A stretch of DNA of 64,000 nt from NCBI GenBank assembly GCA_937995515.1, contig CALKJZ010000002.1, positions 62,001-126,000 of the forward strand, read 5' to 3'. Shown here one piece after another: positions 56,330 through 64,000 of the stretch (its first letter is position 1; each line of letters begins with the position of its first letter). The stretch comes from an uncultured Sphingomonadaceae bacterium. GTDB lineage: Bacteria; Pseudomonadota; Alphaproteobacteria; Sphingomonadales; Sphingomonadaceae. Both the position numbers and the translations under genes were made by a program. The notes below the pieces were generated by a model. That model saw only the letters and a list, made by a program, of their open reading frames with translations. It did no database searches and was not told where the DNA came from.

Positions 56330-56611
56330 AATGATTTGCAGTTTTGTCACAGTTAATCGCAGTAAAGCTTGCACGACTTCTTCTCAAGGCCGGCACAGGG
56401 GTGCCGTTACCTGGGAGGAATGGCGGATTGGCAGACAGGTAAGGAGACCGGAGAGCAAGGGCCAGACCGTCATCGGGAAAAGGGGCTGGAGGGCAGGCGA
56501 GCGCATCATCGCCTGTGCCCGACCCGGCGGCGGAACAGCGGAACAGGCGGACGGTCATCTGACTGTTGATCCGTCCTGGAGCAACATCTTGGCAATAGGG
56601 CGGACACGACA

Positions 56612-57037
56612 ATGGGCAGGACATATCTCGACCATCCAGCGCAAGGCGATGACCTGCGCACCCGGAGGCCGGACACTGCTGAGCCGGAAGGGCGCCGGGA
56701 TCGTCCTGTTGAGGTCCCGGGGCCACATGGCACCCCCCTGACCCTCGAGACGCTTCCGCCGCCGGATACGGTGCGGTGGGTGGTGCGCCGCAAGGCGGAG
56801 GTGCTTGCCGCCATCCGTGGCGGCCTCCTGACCGCAGCCGAGGCCTGTGCGCGGTATCGGCTTTCGCCGGAGGAGCTGGAACTCTGGCAGGCGTCGATGG
56901 ACCGCGCCGGCGTTCCAGGCCTCAGGGTCACCCGCATCCAGCTCTATCGCGACGTGGACCAGCGGGTGCCCCGGGTGCAGCAGCCGGTCGCTGGCAGCCG
57001 GGATGGCAGCCGGACCAGCCTCCACGGGCGGCGATGA
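56612..57037 (+). CDS. sciP: SciP-type (DUF1153) CtrA antagonist
   Basis: 141 residues. The DUF1153 domain spans about residues 33-113: PLTLETLPPPDTVRWVVRRK, AEVLAAIRGGLLTAAEACAR (helix-turn-helix) and LWQASMDRAGVPGLRVTRIQ. In Caulobacter, SciP is a small helix-turn-helix protein that blocks CtrA-dependent transcription. This copy is longer (the usual size is ~90), with 30 extra N-terminal and ~28 extra C-terminal residues. The start is not firmly fixed: there is no strong Shine-Dalgarno before ATG 56612. A ctrA-type gene follows after 53 bp. Confidence 0.85.
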   Translation: MGRTYLDHPAQGDDLRTRRPDTAEPEGRRDRPVEVPGPHGTPLTLETLPPPDTVRWVVRRKAEVLAAIRGGLLTAAEACARYRLSPEELELWQASMDRAGVPGLRVTRIQLYRDVDQRVPRVQQPVAGSRDGSRTSLHGRR

Positions 57038-57090
57038 GGGCGTTGGGCGCAGAGCCGCGGTCAACCTGACGTGAGACGGGAACGAGAATC

Positions 57091-57960
57091 ATGAACGGAA
57101 AGCAGGCCAAGAGCGGCGGGCACGTGCCCGTCTATCGGGAGCTCATTGCGCCCCGCCACCAGGCGGCCGCAAGCCAGCCCATCGAGGTCGACATCCCGGA
57201 GATTGCTTCCATGTCCCGCGACCGGTCGGCCGCCGCTCCCCTTTCGGCCCGGCGGCTCGTTTCACAGCGGACAAGCCGGCTCCTCGTGGTCGAGGACGAC
57301 CGCCTGCTGGCCGAAGCGCTCAGCCGGATGCTCGAGGAGGCCGGCTACACCGTCTACGTGACCGGCTTCGGGGAGGATGCGCTGGAACTGGCGCGGGCCT
57401 ACCGGTTCGACGTGGTGCTTCTCGATCTCTCGCTGCCCGACATGCCGGGCCAGGCGGTGCTGAAGCGGCTGCGCTCGGCGCAGGCCGTGGGGCAGGGGCA
57501 TGTGCCCATTGTGATCCTCTCGGGCGAGAGCTCGCTTTCGACCAAGCTCGAGGGCTTTGAGGAAGGCGCGGACGATTATGTCACCAAGCCCTTCCACCGC
57601 GACGAGCTTCTGGCGCGGGTGAATGCGGTCGTGCGCCGGGCGCGGGCCGCCGCGCCGTCGGAGCTGGTGCTTGGCCCCGTGGTGCTCGACCTGCAGGCGC
57701 GGCGGGCGATGATCGACGGGCGGGCCGTCCCGCTCACGGGCAAGGAATACAGTTGCCTCGAGTTTCTCGCGTCCCGCCGCGGGATGACGGTGACCAAGGA
57801 AATGTTCCTCTCGCACCTCTACGGCGGCCGCGACGAACCGGAAATCAAGATTATCGACGTGTTCATCTGCAAGCTCCGGCGCAAACTTGCCGAAGCCGGG
57901 GCACCGCCCTTGATCGAGACCGTCTGGGGCCGGGGCTACACCATCCGCAGCGAGATCTGA
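57091..57960 (+). CDS. ctrA: CtrA-type cell-cycle response regulator, divergent
   Basis: 289 residues from ATG 57091; ATG 57211 would give 249. The receiver starts at about residue 63 (RLLVVEDDRLLAEALSRML), with acidic Glu68/Asp69/Asp70, phospho-acceptor Asp112 in VVLLDLSLPDMPG and Lys in YVTKPFHRDELLARVNAVVR. The winged-helix domain is nearly CtrA-identical: LTGKEYSCLEFLASRRG, TKEMFLSHLYGGRDEPEIK, IDVFICKLRRKL and IETVWGRGYTIR. The receiver is more divergent than the DNA-binding part and has a small insertion (AQAVGQGHVPIVIL). Canonical CtrA lacks the ~60-residue N-terminal extension seen here. CtrA controls division and motility genes through TTAA-type sites. Confidence 0.85.
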   Translation: MNGKQAKSGGHVPVYRELIAPRHQAAASQPIEVDIPEIASMSRDRSAAAPLSARRLVSQRTSRLLVVEDDRLLAEALSRMLEEAGYTVYVTGFGEDALELARAYRFDVVLLDLSLPDMPGQAVLKRLRSAQAVGQGHVPIVILSGESSLSTKLEGFEEGADDYVTKPFHRDELLARVNAVVRRARAAAPSELVLGPVVLDLQARRAMIDGRAVPLTGKEYSCLEFLASRRGMTVTKEMFLSHLYGGRDEPEIKIIDVFICKLRRKLAEAGAPPLIETVWGRGYTIRSEI

Positions 57961-57969
57961 CAGACGCGC

Positions 57970-58743
57970 TCAGCGGGGCCCGGGCGCTCCGCGCGGGCGC
58001 GGAGACTCGAGCGCTGCGACCATCCCGCGAAGCGTGCGCACATCCTGTGCGGAGAGCCGGGCGCGCGCGAGGATGCCCGCAAGAGTGCGCCGCATGGCCG
58101 GCGCGCGCGCGGGCGGATGGAAATAGCCCGCTGCCTCCAGCGCGCGGTCAAGATGCGCAATCAGCCCGGCCACTTCGCCGACCGAGGCGGGCTCGTCTCC
58201 CGCCGTTGCGCGTTCGGGCCCGCCTGCTCCATCGGCCGCACCCGCCGCACCCCGCGCGCGGAACCATTCATAGCCGAGGATCAGCACGGCCTGGGCGAGG
58301 TTGAGCGACCCGAACGCCGGGTTGACCGGGCAGGTCACGATTCCGTGACAGGCGGCGAGATCGTCGGCGGTGAGCCCCGAGCGTTCCGGGCCGAACAGGA
58401 CAGCGGTGCGCAGGCCCCGCTCTGCTGCCGCGCGGATGGCCTCGGCCGCCTCGGCCGGTGTGTGGACCGGAAGCCGCGAATCGCGCGGTCTTGCCGTGGT
58501 GGCAAGAAGCCGGCTGCAGTCCGCTGCGGCTTCGGCAATCGTCCCGTGCATGCGTGCCGCCTCGAGGATCCAGTCCGCCCCCGCAGCCGGGGGGCCGGCG
58601 TCGGGGTTGGGCCAACCGTCGCGCGGCAGAACCAGCCGCAGGTCTGCGAGCGCGAAGTTCGCCATGGCGCGCGCGGCCATGCCGATATTGTGCCCGAGCT
58701 GGGGGCGCACGAGGATGATGGCCGGCGCGCAGGGAGGCTCCAT
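57970..58743 (-). CDS. trmJ: tRNA (cytidine/uridine-2'-O-)-methyltransferase TrmJ (SpoU family)
   Basis: 257 residues. SPOUT-fold motifs: IILVRPQLGHNIGMAARAMA (motif 1), TAVLFGPERSGLTADDLAAC (motif 2) and PAFGSLNLAQAVLILGYEWF (motif 3). Methylates the ribose of tRNA position 32 in known homologues. The C-terminal ~95 residues form the TrmJ-specific extension. It is convergent with ctrA (9 bp apart) and divergent from lnt. Confidence 0.9.
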   Translation of the reverse strand: MEPPCAPAIILVRPQLGHNIGMAARAMANFALADLRLVLPRDGWPNPDAGPPAAGADWILEAARMHGTIAEAAADCSRLLATTARPRDSRLPVHTPAEAAEAIRAAAERGLRTAVLFGPERSGLTADDLAACHGIVTCPVNPAFGSLNLAQAVLILGYEWFRARGAAGAADGAGGPERATAGDEPASVGEVAGLIAHLDRALEAAGYFHPPARAPAMRRTLAGILARARLSAQDVRTLRGMVAALESPRPRGAPGPR

Positions 58744-58823
58744 GCGCCGGCTGTTGCACCGCCTTCGGCCAAAATCAAAATAAAGGCTGCCAGCAAAGCC
58801 CCACCTCGGCTATCGGCGCGCCC

Positions 58824-60422
58824 ATGCACGGCACCGGGCCCGATGTGCGAATCCGGCACCGGTTCGCCGCTGCGCGGCGCCCGTGGGCCCTCGCCCTTGC
58901 GCTTTTGGCCGGCCTTGCAGCCGCGCTTGCCATGGAGCCCTGGTCGCTCTGGCCATTGGCACCGCTTGGCGTGGCGCTCCTTCTCCTCCTTCTCTCCGCG
59001 CGGCCGGCGCTTGGCTTTGGGCTGGGCGCCGCGTTCGGCTTCGGGCACTTCCTCCTCGGCCTTGGCTGGATCGCCGAGGCCTTCGCCTTCCAGTCGGCGA
59101 TGCCGGCCGCAATGGGCCGGGTCGCGGTTGCAGGCCTATCGCTGTTCCTCGCCCTCTATCCGGCGCTTGCGGCCTGGGGTGCAGGCCTCGTCGTGCGCCG
59201 GCACGCCGGCCCGGCGCCGCTCCTGCCGCTCACGCTCGCCCTTGCCGGCCTGTTCCCGGGCACGGAGATGCTCCGCGGCCTCCTGTTTACGGGCTTTGCG
59301 TGGAACCCGCTCGGTGCGGCGCTGTTGCCGCTTCAGGGCCTTGCCCAGGGCGCGGCGCTTGTGGGCGCCAACGGCCTTTCCGCGCTGGTGGTGCTGGCAG
59401 GCGGCGCCGTGGCCGCTCTTGCCGATGCCCACAGCGGCCCGCGCAGCCGCTGGGTGCCGCTCTCCGCGCTCCTCGTGCCGGCGGCCGCTCTGGAGCTTGC
59501 CGCGCGCGTGCTCCCCCGGCCAGACACGCCGCCGGATGCGCCTGCCGTCCTCCTGGTGCAGACCGGCACCGGCATCGCAGAGAAGCACGGCGAAGGCGGG
59601 GCGCAGAAAGCCATTTCCGACGCGCTTCGGCTCACGCGCGCCGCGCTGGCCGCGGCGGAGCCGCCACCTGCCGCCGTTGTCTGGCCCGAGGCGACAGTGG
59701 ACTATCCGCTCGACGAGCTGCCGGAGCTGCGCGCGGAACTGGTTGCCGGATTTCCGTCCGCAACCGTCCTGCTCGCCGGCGGGGTTGCGCTCGCACGTGA
59801 CGGGGCGGGCCTCGTCGTTGCCGCACGCAACAGCCTTTTTGCGATCGATTCCGCCGGGCGGCTTCTCGCGCGCTACGACAAGGCGCACCTCGTGCCCGGG
59901 GGCGAATATCTGCCGATGCGCGGCCTCGCCGAGCCGCTCGGCCTGTCGCGGCTGGTGCCGGGCTCGCTCGACTTCAGGCCCGGCCCCGGCCCGGTCACAT
60001 GGGCCTTGCCCGGCCTGCCGCGCCTTGCGCCCAACATCTGCTACGAGATCATCTTCCCCGCCGCCGTGGTCGACCGGTCCGACCGGCCGGATGCGATCCT
60101 CACCGTGTCGAACGATGCCTGGTTCGGCCCCACTGGCCCGCCGCAGCACCACGCGCAGGCGCGGCTGCGCGCCATCGAGGAAGGCCTGCCGGTCCTCAGG
60201 GTCACGCCGACCGGTGTGACCGGCCTCATCGGGGCGGATGGCCGGATGCTCAGCACCCTGCCGCGCGGCCCCGGCGCGGTCCTCAGGGTTCGGCTGCCGC
60301 CGCCCCGGCCGGCCACGCCCTTCGCCCGGCTTGGCCTTGCCGCGCCGGCGCTTGTTGCGGCGCTGCTGCTGGCAGGGGCGATCGGCGCCTCGCGACGCCC
60401 GGCCCGGCCCCGGCAACCATGA
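58824..60422 (+). CDS. lnt: apolipoprotein N-acyltransferase
   Basis: 532 residues. Six or so membrane helices in the first ~220 residues, then the nitrilase domain with its triad: Glu289 in WPEATVDYP, Lys353 in YDKAHLVPGGEYLP and Cys406 in PNICYEIIFP; a final helix anchors the end (ALVAALLLAGAIGAS). It adds the third acyl chain to lipoproteins such as the two predicted here at 4376-5167. Upstream, 80 bp separate it from trmJ. Confidence 0.94.
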   Translation: MHGTGPDVRIRHRFAAARRPWALALALLAGLAAALAMEPWSLWPLAPLGVALLLLLLSARPALGFGLGAAFGFGHFLLGLGWIAEAFAFQSAMPAAMGRVAVAGLSLFLALYPALAAWGAGLVVRRHAGPAPLLPLTLALAGLFPGTEMLRGLLFTGFAWNPLGAALLPLQGLAQGAALVGANGLSALVVLAGGAVAALADAHSGPRSRWVPLSALLVPAAALELAARVLPRPDTPPDAPAVLLVQTGTGIAEKHGEGGAQKAISDALRLTRAALAAAEPPPAAVVWPEATVDYPLDELPELRAELVAGFPSATVLLAGGVALARDGAGLVVAARNSLFAIDSAGRLLARYDKAHLVPGGEYLPMRGLAEPLGLSRLVPGSLDFRPGPGPVTWALPGLPRLAPNICYEIIFPAAVVDRSDRPDAILTVSNDAWFGPTGPPQHHAQARLRAIEEGLPVLRVTPTGVTGLIGADGRMLSTLPRGPGAVLRVRLPPPRPATPFARLGLAAPALVAALLLAGAIGASRRPARPRQP

Positions 60423-60458
60423 AAGGACATAAACAACTCTTTAACTCCCTTGCATGGC

Positions 60459-60500
60459 TGGACGGCACGGGCTAGCGCCCGGCGACGAAAGGACCGTCCA
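60459..60500 (+). promoter_or_regulatory. structured metK leader enclosing the ribosome-binding site
   Basis: Outer stem TGGACGG (60459-60465) with CCGTCCA (60494-60500), whose last base is the A of the metK ATG; inner stem CGGGC (60468-60472) with GCCCG (60477-60481) around TAGC. The Shine-Dalgarno AAAGGA (60488-60493) lies unpaired between them. The closed form would hide the start codon. This is the kind of layout used by translational riboswitches, but it matches no S-adenosylmethionine riboswitch consensus I know. Confidence 0.45.
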
Positions 60501-61711
60501 TGCCGCGCAGCCACTTCATCTTCACATCCGAATCCGTCTCCGAGGGCCACCCGGACAAGGTTGCCGACCAGATTTCCGACGCGGTGGTGGACTATTTCCT
60601 TGGCCACGATCCTGAGGCGCGGGTCGCCTGCGAGACGATGGTGACAACCAACCGGATCGTGCTCGCAGGCGAGATCCGCTGCTCGCCGGTCTATGACGAG
60701 GCGCGCTGGCCCGAGACCCACGGCTGGGCGCCGGGCGTGCGCGACGAGCTGGAAGCCGCAGTGCGGCGCACGGTGCGGCGCATCGGCTATGCGCAGAAGG
60801 GCTTTCACTGGGAGCAGGCCGATTTTGCCAACCATATCCACGGCCAGTCCGCCCACATCGCGCGAGGGGTCGATGCGGCCGGAAACAAGGATGAAGGCGC
60901 GGGCGACCAGGGCATCATGTTCGGCTATGCAACCGACGAGACCCCGGCGTTCATGCCCGCGACGCTGCACTACAGCCACAAGATTCTCGAGCGGCTGGCC
61001 GAGCTGCGCCATTCCGGCGAGGCTCCGTTCCTCGAGCCCGACGCCAAGAGCCAGGTGACACTGGCCTATGAGAACGAGCGGCCGGTCCGCGCGGTCAAGC
61101 TGGTCGTGAGCACCCAGCACGCGCCCGGATACGACCAGGCCAAGCTCAAGGCCTTCGTGACCGATGTGATGGCCGACGTGTTGCCGGCCGGCTGGATGCC
61201 CGCCTCGGCCGACGACGTCTTCGTCAACCCGACGGGCCTGTTCGAGATCGGCGGCCCCGACGGCGATGCGGGCCTGACCGGCCGCAAGATCATCGTCGAC
61301 ACCTATGGCGGTGCCGCGCCGCACGGGGGCGGCGCCTTTTCCGGCAAGGACCCGACCAAGGTCGATCGCTCGGCGGCCTACATGGCGCGCTACATCGCCA
61401 AGAACATCGTTGCTGCCGGTCTCGCGCGCCGCTGCACGCTCCAGCTGTCCTATGCCATCGGCGTCTCGGAACCGCTGTCCCTCCACATCGACCTCCACGG
61501 CACGGGAACGGTCAGCGAGGAGCGGCTGGAGCAGGTGGTGCCCGAGGTCGTCGGCCTCTCCCCGCGGCGGATCCGCGAGCAGCTCGGCCTCAATCGCCCG
61601 ATCTACGAGCGCACCGCTGCCTATGGCCACTTCGGCCGCGAGCCGGACGCAGACGGTGGCTTCTCGTGGGAGCGGACCGATCTCGTGGACGCATTGCGCG
61701 CCGCCGTCTGA
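60500..61711 (+). CDS. metK: S-adenosylmethionine synthetase
   Basis: 403 residues. Signatures: [20 protein letters not shown] at the N-terminus, [16 protein letters not shown] (methionine/ATP loop) and [20 protein letters not shown] (P-loop-like). Makes S-adenosylmethionine from ATP and methionine. AAAGGA lies 6 bp before the ATG inside a foldable leader. It is somewhat longer than the 384 residues of E. coli MetK. The TrmJ and other methyltransferases use its product. Confidence 0.96.
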   Translation: MPRSHFIFTSESVSEGHPDKVADQISDAVVDYFLGHDPEARVACETMVTTNRIVLAGEIRCSPVYDEARWPETHGWAPGVRDELEAAVRRTVRRIGYAQKGFHWEQADFANHIHGQSAHIARGVDAAGNKDEGAGDQGIMFGYATDETPAFMPATLHYSHKILERLAELRHSGEAPFLEPDAKSQVTLAYENERPVRAVKLVVSTQHAPGYDQAKLKAFVTDVMADVLPAGWMPASADDVFVNPTGLFEIGGPDGDAGLTGRKIIVDTYGGAAPHGGGAFSGKDPTKVDRSAAYMARYIAKNIVAAGLARRCTLQLSYAIGVSEPLSLHIDLHGTGTVSEERLEQVVPEVVGLSPRRIREQLGLNRPIYERTAAYGHFGREPDADGGFSWERTDLVDALRAAV

Positions 61712-61716
61712 GACCC

Positions 61717-61749
61717 GCCGCCCCGGGACCGTCCGCCCCGGGGGGCGGC
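61717..61749. terminator. GC-rich hairpin between convergent metK and bolA
   Basis: GCCGCCCC (61717-61724) pairs with GGGGCGGC (61742-61749); an alternative tight stem CCGCCCC/GGGGCGG uses 61733-61739 and 61742-61748. It starts 6 bp after the metK stop. No T-run follows. Confidence 0.45.
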
Positions 61750-61753
61750 GCCG

Positions 61754-62011
61754 TCAGCCGACCTTCAGCCGCAACGCGTGCACGCGCCCGCCAAGCAGGT
61801 CGGCCAGTTCGCGGTTGACAGCGCGCTGCCGCTCCAGCCGGCCAAGCGCCCGCAGCGCGGGGCTGTCAATCTCGACGGCAAAGTGGCTCTCGCCGCGGCC
61901 GTCGTGGCCGGCGTGGCCCACATGCTGGTCGCTTTCATCGATCACCAGCAGGTGCGTCGGCGCGAAGGCTGCCCGCAGCCGCCGTTCGATCTCGTCGCGA
62001 ATCGCGCCCAT
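61754..62011 (-). CDS. bolA: BolA family protein
   Basis: 85 residues, full BolA length: GAIRDEIERRLRAAFAPTHL, VIDESDQHVGHAGHDGRGES with the conserved histidine, HFAVEIDSPALRALGRLER and VHALRLKV. BolA proteins work with monothiol glutaredoxins on iron-sulfur clusters and iron signalling. Divergent from the J-domain gene (44 bp). Confidence 0.9.
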   Translation of the reverse strand: MGAIRDEIERRLRAAFAPTHLLVIDESDQHVGHAGHDGRGESHFAVEIDSPALRALGRLERQRAVNRELADLLGGRVHALRLKVG

Positions 62012-62055
62012 GCGCCGCTCTCCCGTTCGTTCCCGCCGGCTCCTATAGGCAGGTC

Positions 62056-62667
62056 ATGGCCGAGACAAAACGAGGGCGTCGCCTGGGCGGCAGCTTTGCC
62101 GGCGACACGCCGCGCCCCTGCGCGCACCCCGGATGCCCGGCCGAAGGCGAGTTCCGCGCGCCGCTTCACCGCCCGTGCAGCGCCCATGAGCGCCCGTCGG
62201 GCCCGCCCGAATGGCAATATCTCTGCCTTGCGCATGTGCGCGCCTTCAATGAATCGTGGAACTGGTTTGCCGGCATGTCGGACGAGGAGGTCTGGCGGGC
62301 GCAATCTCCCCACGCGGCATGGGAGCAGGAGACCCGCGCATTTGCGCACAATGCCTTCGCTCGCGGGCCAGAGCGCGTGGAGGACGCGCTTGGCGTGCTG
62401 CGCTGGCGCGCCGGCGCGGCAGCCGGGCCGGTGCGCCGCTCCGCCACGGGCCATCCGCTGAGCCCGGCGGATCTGAAGGCGCTCGCCGTGCTCGGCCTTG
62501 CCGACACGGCCACGCTCGAGACCGTGAAGCGCCGCTACCGCGCGCTGGTCAGGCGCTATCACCCCGACAGCCTGGGCGGCGACCGGCGGCACGAGGCCCG
62601 GCTCCAGCAGGCAACGGAGGCGCACGACCATCTGCGCCGCAGCCCGGCCTTCCGCCCGGCGCGCTAA
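62056..62667 (+). CDS. J-domain (DnaJ-class) co-chaperone, C-terminal J-domain type
   Basis: 203 residues. The J domain is at the C-terminus (residues ~135-198): ALAVLGLADTATLETVKRRY, the HPD motif in LVRRYHPDSLGG, and ARLQQATEAHDHLRR. The N-terminal ~110 residues contain CAHPGCPAEGEFRAP and YLCLAHVRAFNESWNWFAGM, with four cysteines/histidines that may bind zinc. This architecture with a terminal J domain is common in alphaproteobacteria. It should stimulate DnaK. Confidence 0.87.
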   Translation: MAETKRGRRLGGSFAGDTPRPCAHPGCPAEGEFRAPLHRPCSAHERPSGPPEWQYLCLAHVRAFNESWNWFAGMSDEEVWRAQSPHAAWEQETRAFAHNAFARGPERVEDALGVLRWRAGAAAGPVRRSATGHPLSPADLKALAVLGLADTATLETVKRRYRALVRRYHPDSLGGDRRHEARLQQATEAHDHLRRSPAFRPAR

Positions 62668-62696
62668 CAAGGGGCGGCGCGCGGCTGCCCCCGCCC

Positions 62697-63419
62697 TCAG
62701 GAGGAGGCGGCGTCCGGAGCGTCTCCCGCATCACCGCGCAAGCGGGTCTCGAGGGCGCGGCCTTCCACGCGCAGGTCGCGTATCCGATCCTCGGCAAGCT
62801 CGTTGCCCAGCTGCTCGAGCTCGCTGCGGATCAGGCGCAGGCCTTCCTCGAACCGGTCGCGGGTCTCGGGGGTGCCGCGTGCCCGGGCGGGCACCTGTGT
62901 GAAGCGCTGCACGAGACCAGGCAGATGGTTGCCGATGAGCTCGCGGGTTTCGAGCCCGCGCGGATCGAGCGGATCAAGTGCTGCAAGCTCGGGCGCGAGC
63001 TGGTCGATCAGCACCATGATCCGGTCCACCTCCCGGCGCGAGGCGGGCGGAAGCATCGCCCGGCGGCTGTCCAGCCAGTCCTCCACCTGCGCGGGAAGCT
63101 CGGCGAGCGGGGCGGTCCGGAGCGTGGCCACCACCGGGTCCCGCTCGCGCGGCCAGGTGGCAAAGACCACGACCACGCCCACCATCAGAAGCACGGTGAC
63201 GACCAGCCCCCAGAAATCGAGCGGCATCACCAGCCCGCCGAAGAGCAACGCACCCAGCACCACGGCAGCAAGACCGATCAGGATCCGCGTGATCCGCCGC
63301 CACACCGAGCGGGCGCGCCGCTGCAGCCGCTTGACCCTTGCGGCCTCCACCGGCGCGGACCTGCGCAGCCGTTCCAGCCACGCATCGTATCGCGCTAGCG
63401 CCTCGTCGACGTCGCCCAT
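62697..63419 (-). CDS. two-helix membrane protein next to TelA (XpaC-like position)
   Basis: 240 residues. A basic N-terminal helix, two adjacent membrane segments (ITRILIGLAAVVLGALLFGG and FWGLVVTVLLMVGVVVVFAT), then a long soluble helical part (ELPAQVEDWLDSRRAMLPPA, LIGNHLPGLVQRFTQVPARA, LIRSELEQLGNELAEDRIRD). It follows telA by 4 bp on the same strand. In many bacteria telA is paired with an XpaC-type membrane gene; sequence similarity to that family is only suggestive. ATG 63419 is chosen. Confidence 0.7.
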   Translation of the reverse strand: MGDVDEALARYDAWLERLRRSAPVEAARVKRLQRRARSVWRRITRILIGLAAVVLGALLFGGLVMPLDFWGLVVTVLLMVGVVVVFATWPRERDPVVATLRTAPLAELPAQVEDWLDSRRAMLPPASRREVDRIMVLIDQLAPELAALDPLDPRGLETRELIGNHLPGLVQRFTQVPARARGTPETRDRFEEGLRLIRSELEQLGNELAEDRIRDLRVEGRALETRLRGDAGDAPDAASS

Positions 63420-63423
63420 CGCC

Positions 63424-64000
63424 CTAGCGATCGACAGGTGCGAGCAGGGCCTCGGGCTCGGCCGCGGCCTGGGCCGCTCCTTCCGCACGCGCGATGTAGC
63501 CGCGCGACTTTTCCACTTCCTCGCTCAGCACGTCGACCGTCTGCCGCATCGAATCGAGCGCACGCGCCTTGAAGCTGTCGATCGAATCCATGGTCGCGTA
63601 GATGTCCTGGAAGGCCTTGCGCAGCGTTTCCACCGGAATGGTGGAGGAGGCGGCCTGCTGCTGGATCTCGGCGGTCTGGGTGCGCAGCATGGCGCCGGTT
63701 GACTCGATCACCCGGGCCGTCGTGGTGTTGAGCGCGGTGATCTGGTCGAGCACCATCTTCTGCCCAGTCAGCGCCTGCGCCACCGTCACGGCCGTGCGCA
63801 GCGCCGCAACCGTGGTCGTCCCGGCCCGGTCCACGCCCTTGACCAGCTCCACATTGTTCTTTTTCACCAGGTCGAGCGCCAGATACCCCTGCACGGTCAC
63901 GGCCATCTGCGTCAGCAGGTCGGTCGTGCGCTGGCGGGTGTAGAACAGCGCATTTTCCCGGATGGCCTTGGCCTTCTCCGGGTCTTCGGCATCCAGCTCG
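63424..64000 (-). CDS. toxic anion resistance protein TelA, C-terminal part (runs off the window)
   Basis: The last ~192 residues, open to the window edge (ELDAEDPEKAKAIRENALFY at base 64000). TelA signatures: QMAVTVQGYLALDLVKKNNV, ELVKGVDRAGTTTVAALRTA, VTVAQALTGQKMVLDQITAL and NTTTARVIESTGAMLRTQTA. Soluble helical proteins of this family are linked to tellurite and envelope stress resistance. The ATG at 63906 is internal. Overlaps no other gene; the membrane partner follows 4 bp downstream. Confidence 0.9.
   Translation of the reverse strand, partial: ELDAEDPEKAKAIRENALFYTRQRTTDLLTQMAVTVQGYLALDLVKKNNVELVKGVDRAGTTTVAALRTAVTVAQALTGQKMVLDQITALNTTTARVIESTGAMLRTQTAEIQQQAASSTIPVETLRKAFQDIYATMDSIDSFKARALDSMRQTVDVLSEEVEKSRGYIARAEGAAQAAAEPEALLAPVDR

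Noticed and set aside
56342-56372. TTAATCGCAGTAAAG as a CtrA box between mnmA and sciP
   Set aside because: Read on either strand the spacing or the second half-site is off by one base or more from TTAA-N7-TTAA.
56369-56569. 66-codon open frame upstream of sciP
   Set aside because: No domain, hydrophobic segment or conserved pattern is visible and the composition is arginine/glycine-rich as in non-coding GC-rich DNA; it more likely belongs to the sciP leader.
60423-60499. SAM-II or SAM/SAH riboswitch before metK
   Set aside because: The helices and conserved loop words of these classes are not present; only a generic foldable leader remains, reported as a separate candidate.

Overview
The window is GC-rich chromosomal DNA (roughly 70% G+C by eye) from an alphaproteobacterium, most likely of the order Sphingomonadales. 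This rests on a CtrA-type regulator beside a SciP (DUF1153) gene, the sphingomonad form of PEP-CTERM sorting tail (PEPATWVMLIAGFGLVG), a TorF-family porin, a YlxR/L7Ae fusion, a three-piece PntA1/PntA2/PntB transhydrogenase and the gene content in general. The genus cannot be read from the sequence.

Layout. 1-6516: end of a UbiB/ABC1 kinase gene, a 41-residue cytochrome oxidase subunit IV-like peptide, pntA1-pntA2-pntB, a reverse-strand set of two paralogous small lipoproteins plus a cupin, and a sulfotransferase. 6517-11488 is an eroding accessory region: a TTAACC-rich spacer, a broken PEP-CTERM gene, three 28-bp repeats with a strict 61-bp period, an intact serine hydrolase, a multiply frameshifted IS5-type transposase carrying a palindromic insert, and a multiply frameshifted NylB-like hydrolase. 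11489-22037 is core: amn with a YpsA-like gene, hisG-hisD, and the rimP-nusA-ylxR-infB-rbfA operon with a readable promoter. 22064-31300 carries an MFS transporter, an SDR, a DUF445 protein, an RND pump with its adaptor, and a SIMPL protein. 31330-41510 has yajC-secD-secF plus an Mth938-like gene, a DUF815 ATPase, an unknown protein behind a perfect palindrome, ispE, a TPR protein, and parE overlapping a dioxygenase gene. 41768-51097 has a porin, trigger factor, tRNA-Leu(UAG), an indolepyruvate ferredoxin oxidoreductase coupled to a prolyl-hydroxylase-like gene, and two acyl-CoA dehydrogenases. 51658-64000 has an intact PEP-CTERM protein, clpA, mnmA, sciP-ctrA, trmJ, lnt, metK with a structured leader, bolA, a J-domain protein, and a TelA gene cut by the window end.

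How it fits together. Most genes are housekeeping: translation start-up, protein export and folding, histidine and isoprenoid synthesis, lipoprotein maturation and S-adenosylmethionine synthesis. The less ordinary threads are (i) a divergent CtrA next to its likely antagonist SciP, while CtrA-half-site-like TTAACC words sit upstream of both PEP-CTERM genes; (ii) an unknown protein behind a TTGCGA-N5-TCGCAA palindrome that could be an iron-type operator; (iii) a foldable metK leader; (iv) a CRISPR-like 61-bp periodic repeat with no cas genes nearby; and (v) two 2-oxoglutarate/iron dioxygenase genes, each overlapping an unrelated housekeeping or catabolic gene. No complete, obviously new multi-gene system was found; these are leads of modest strength.
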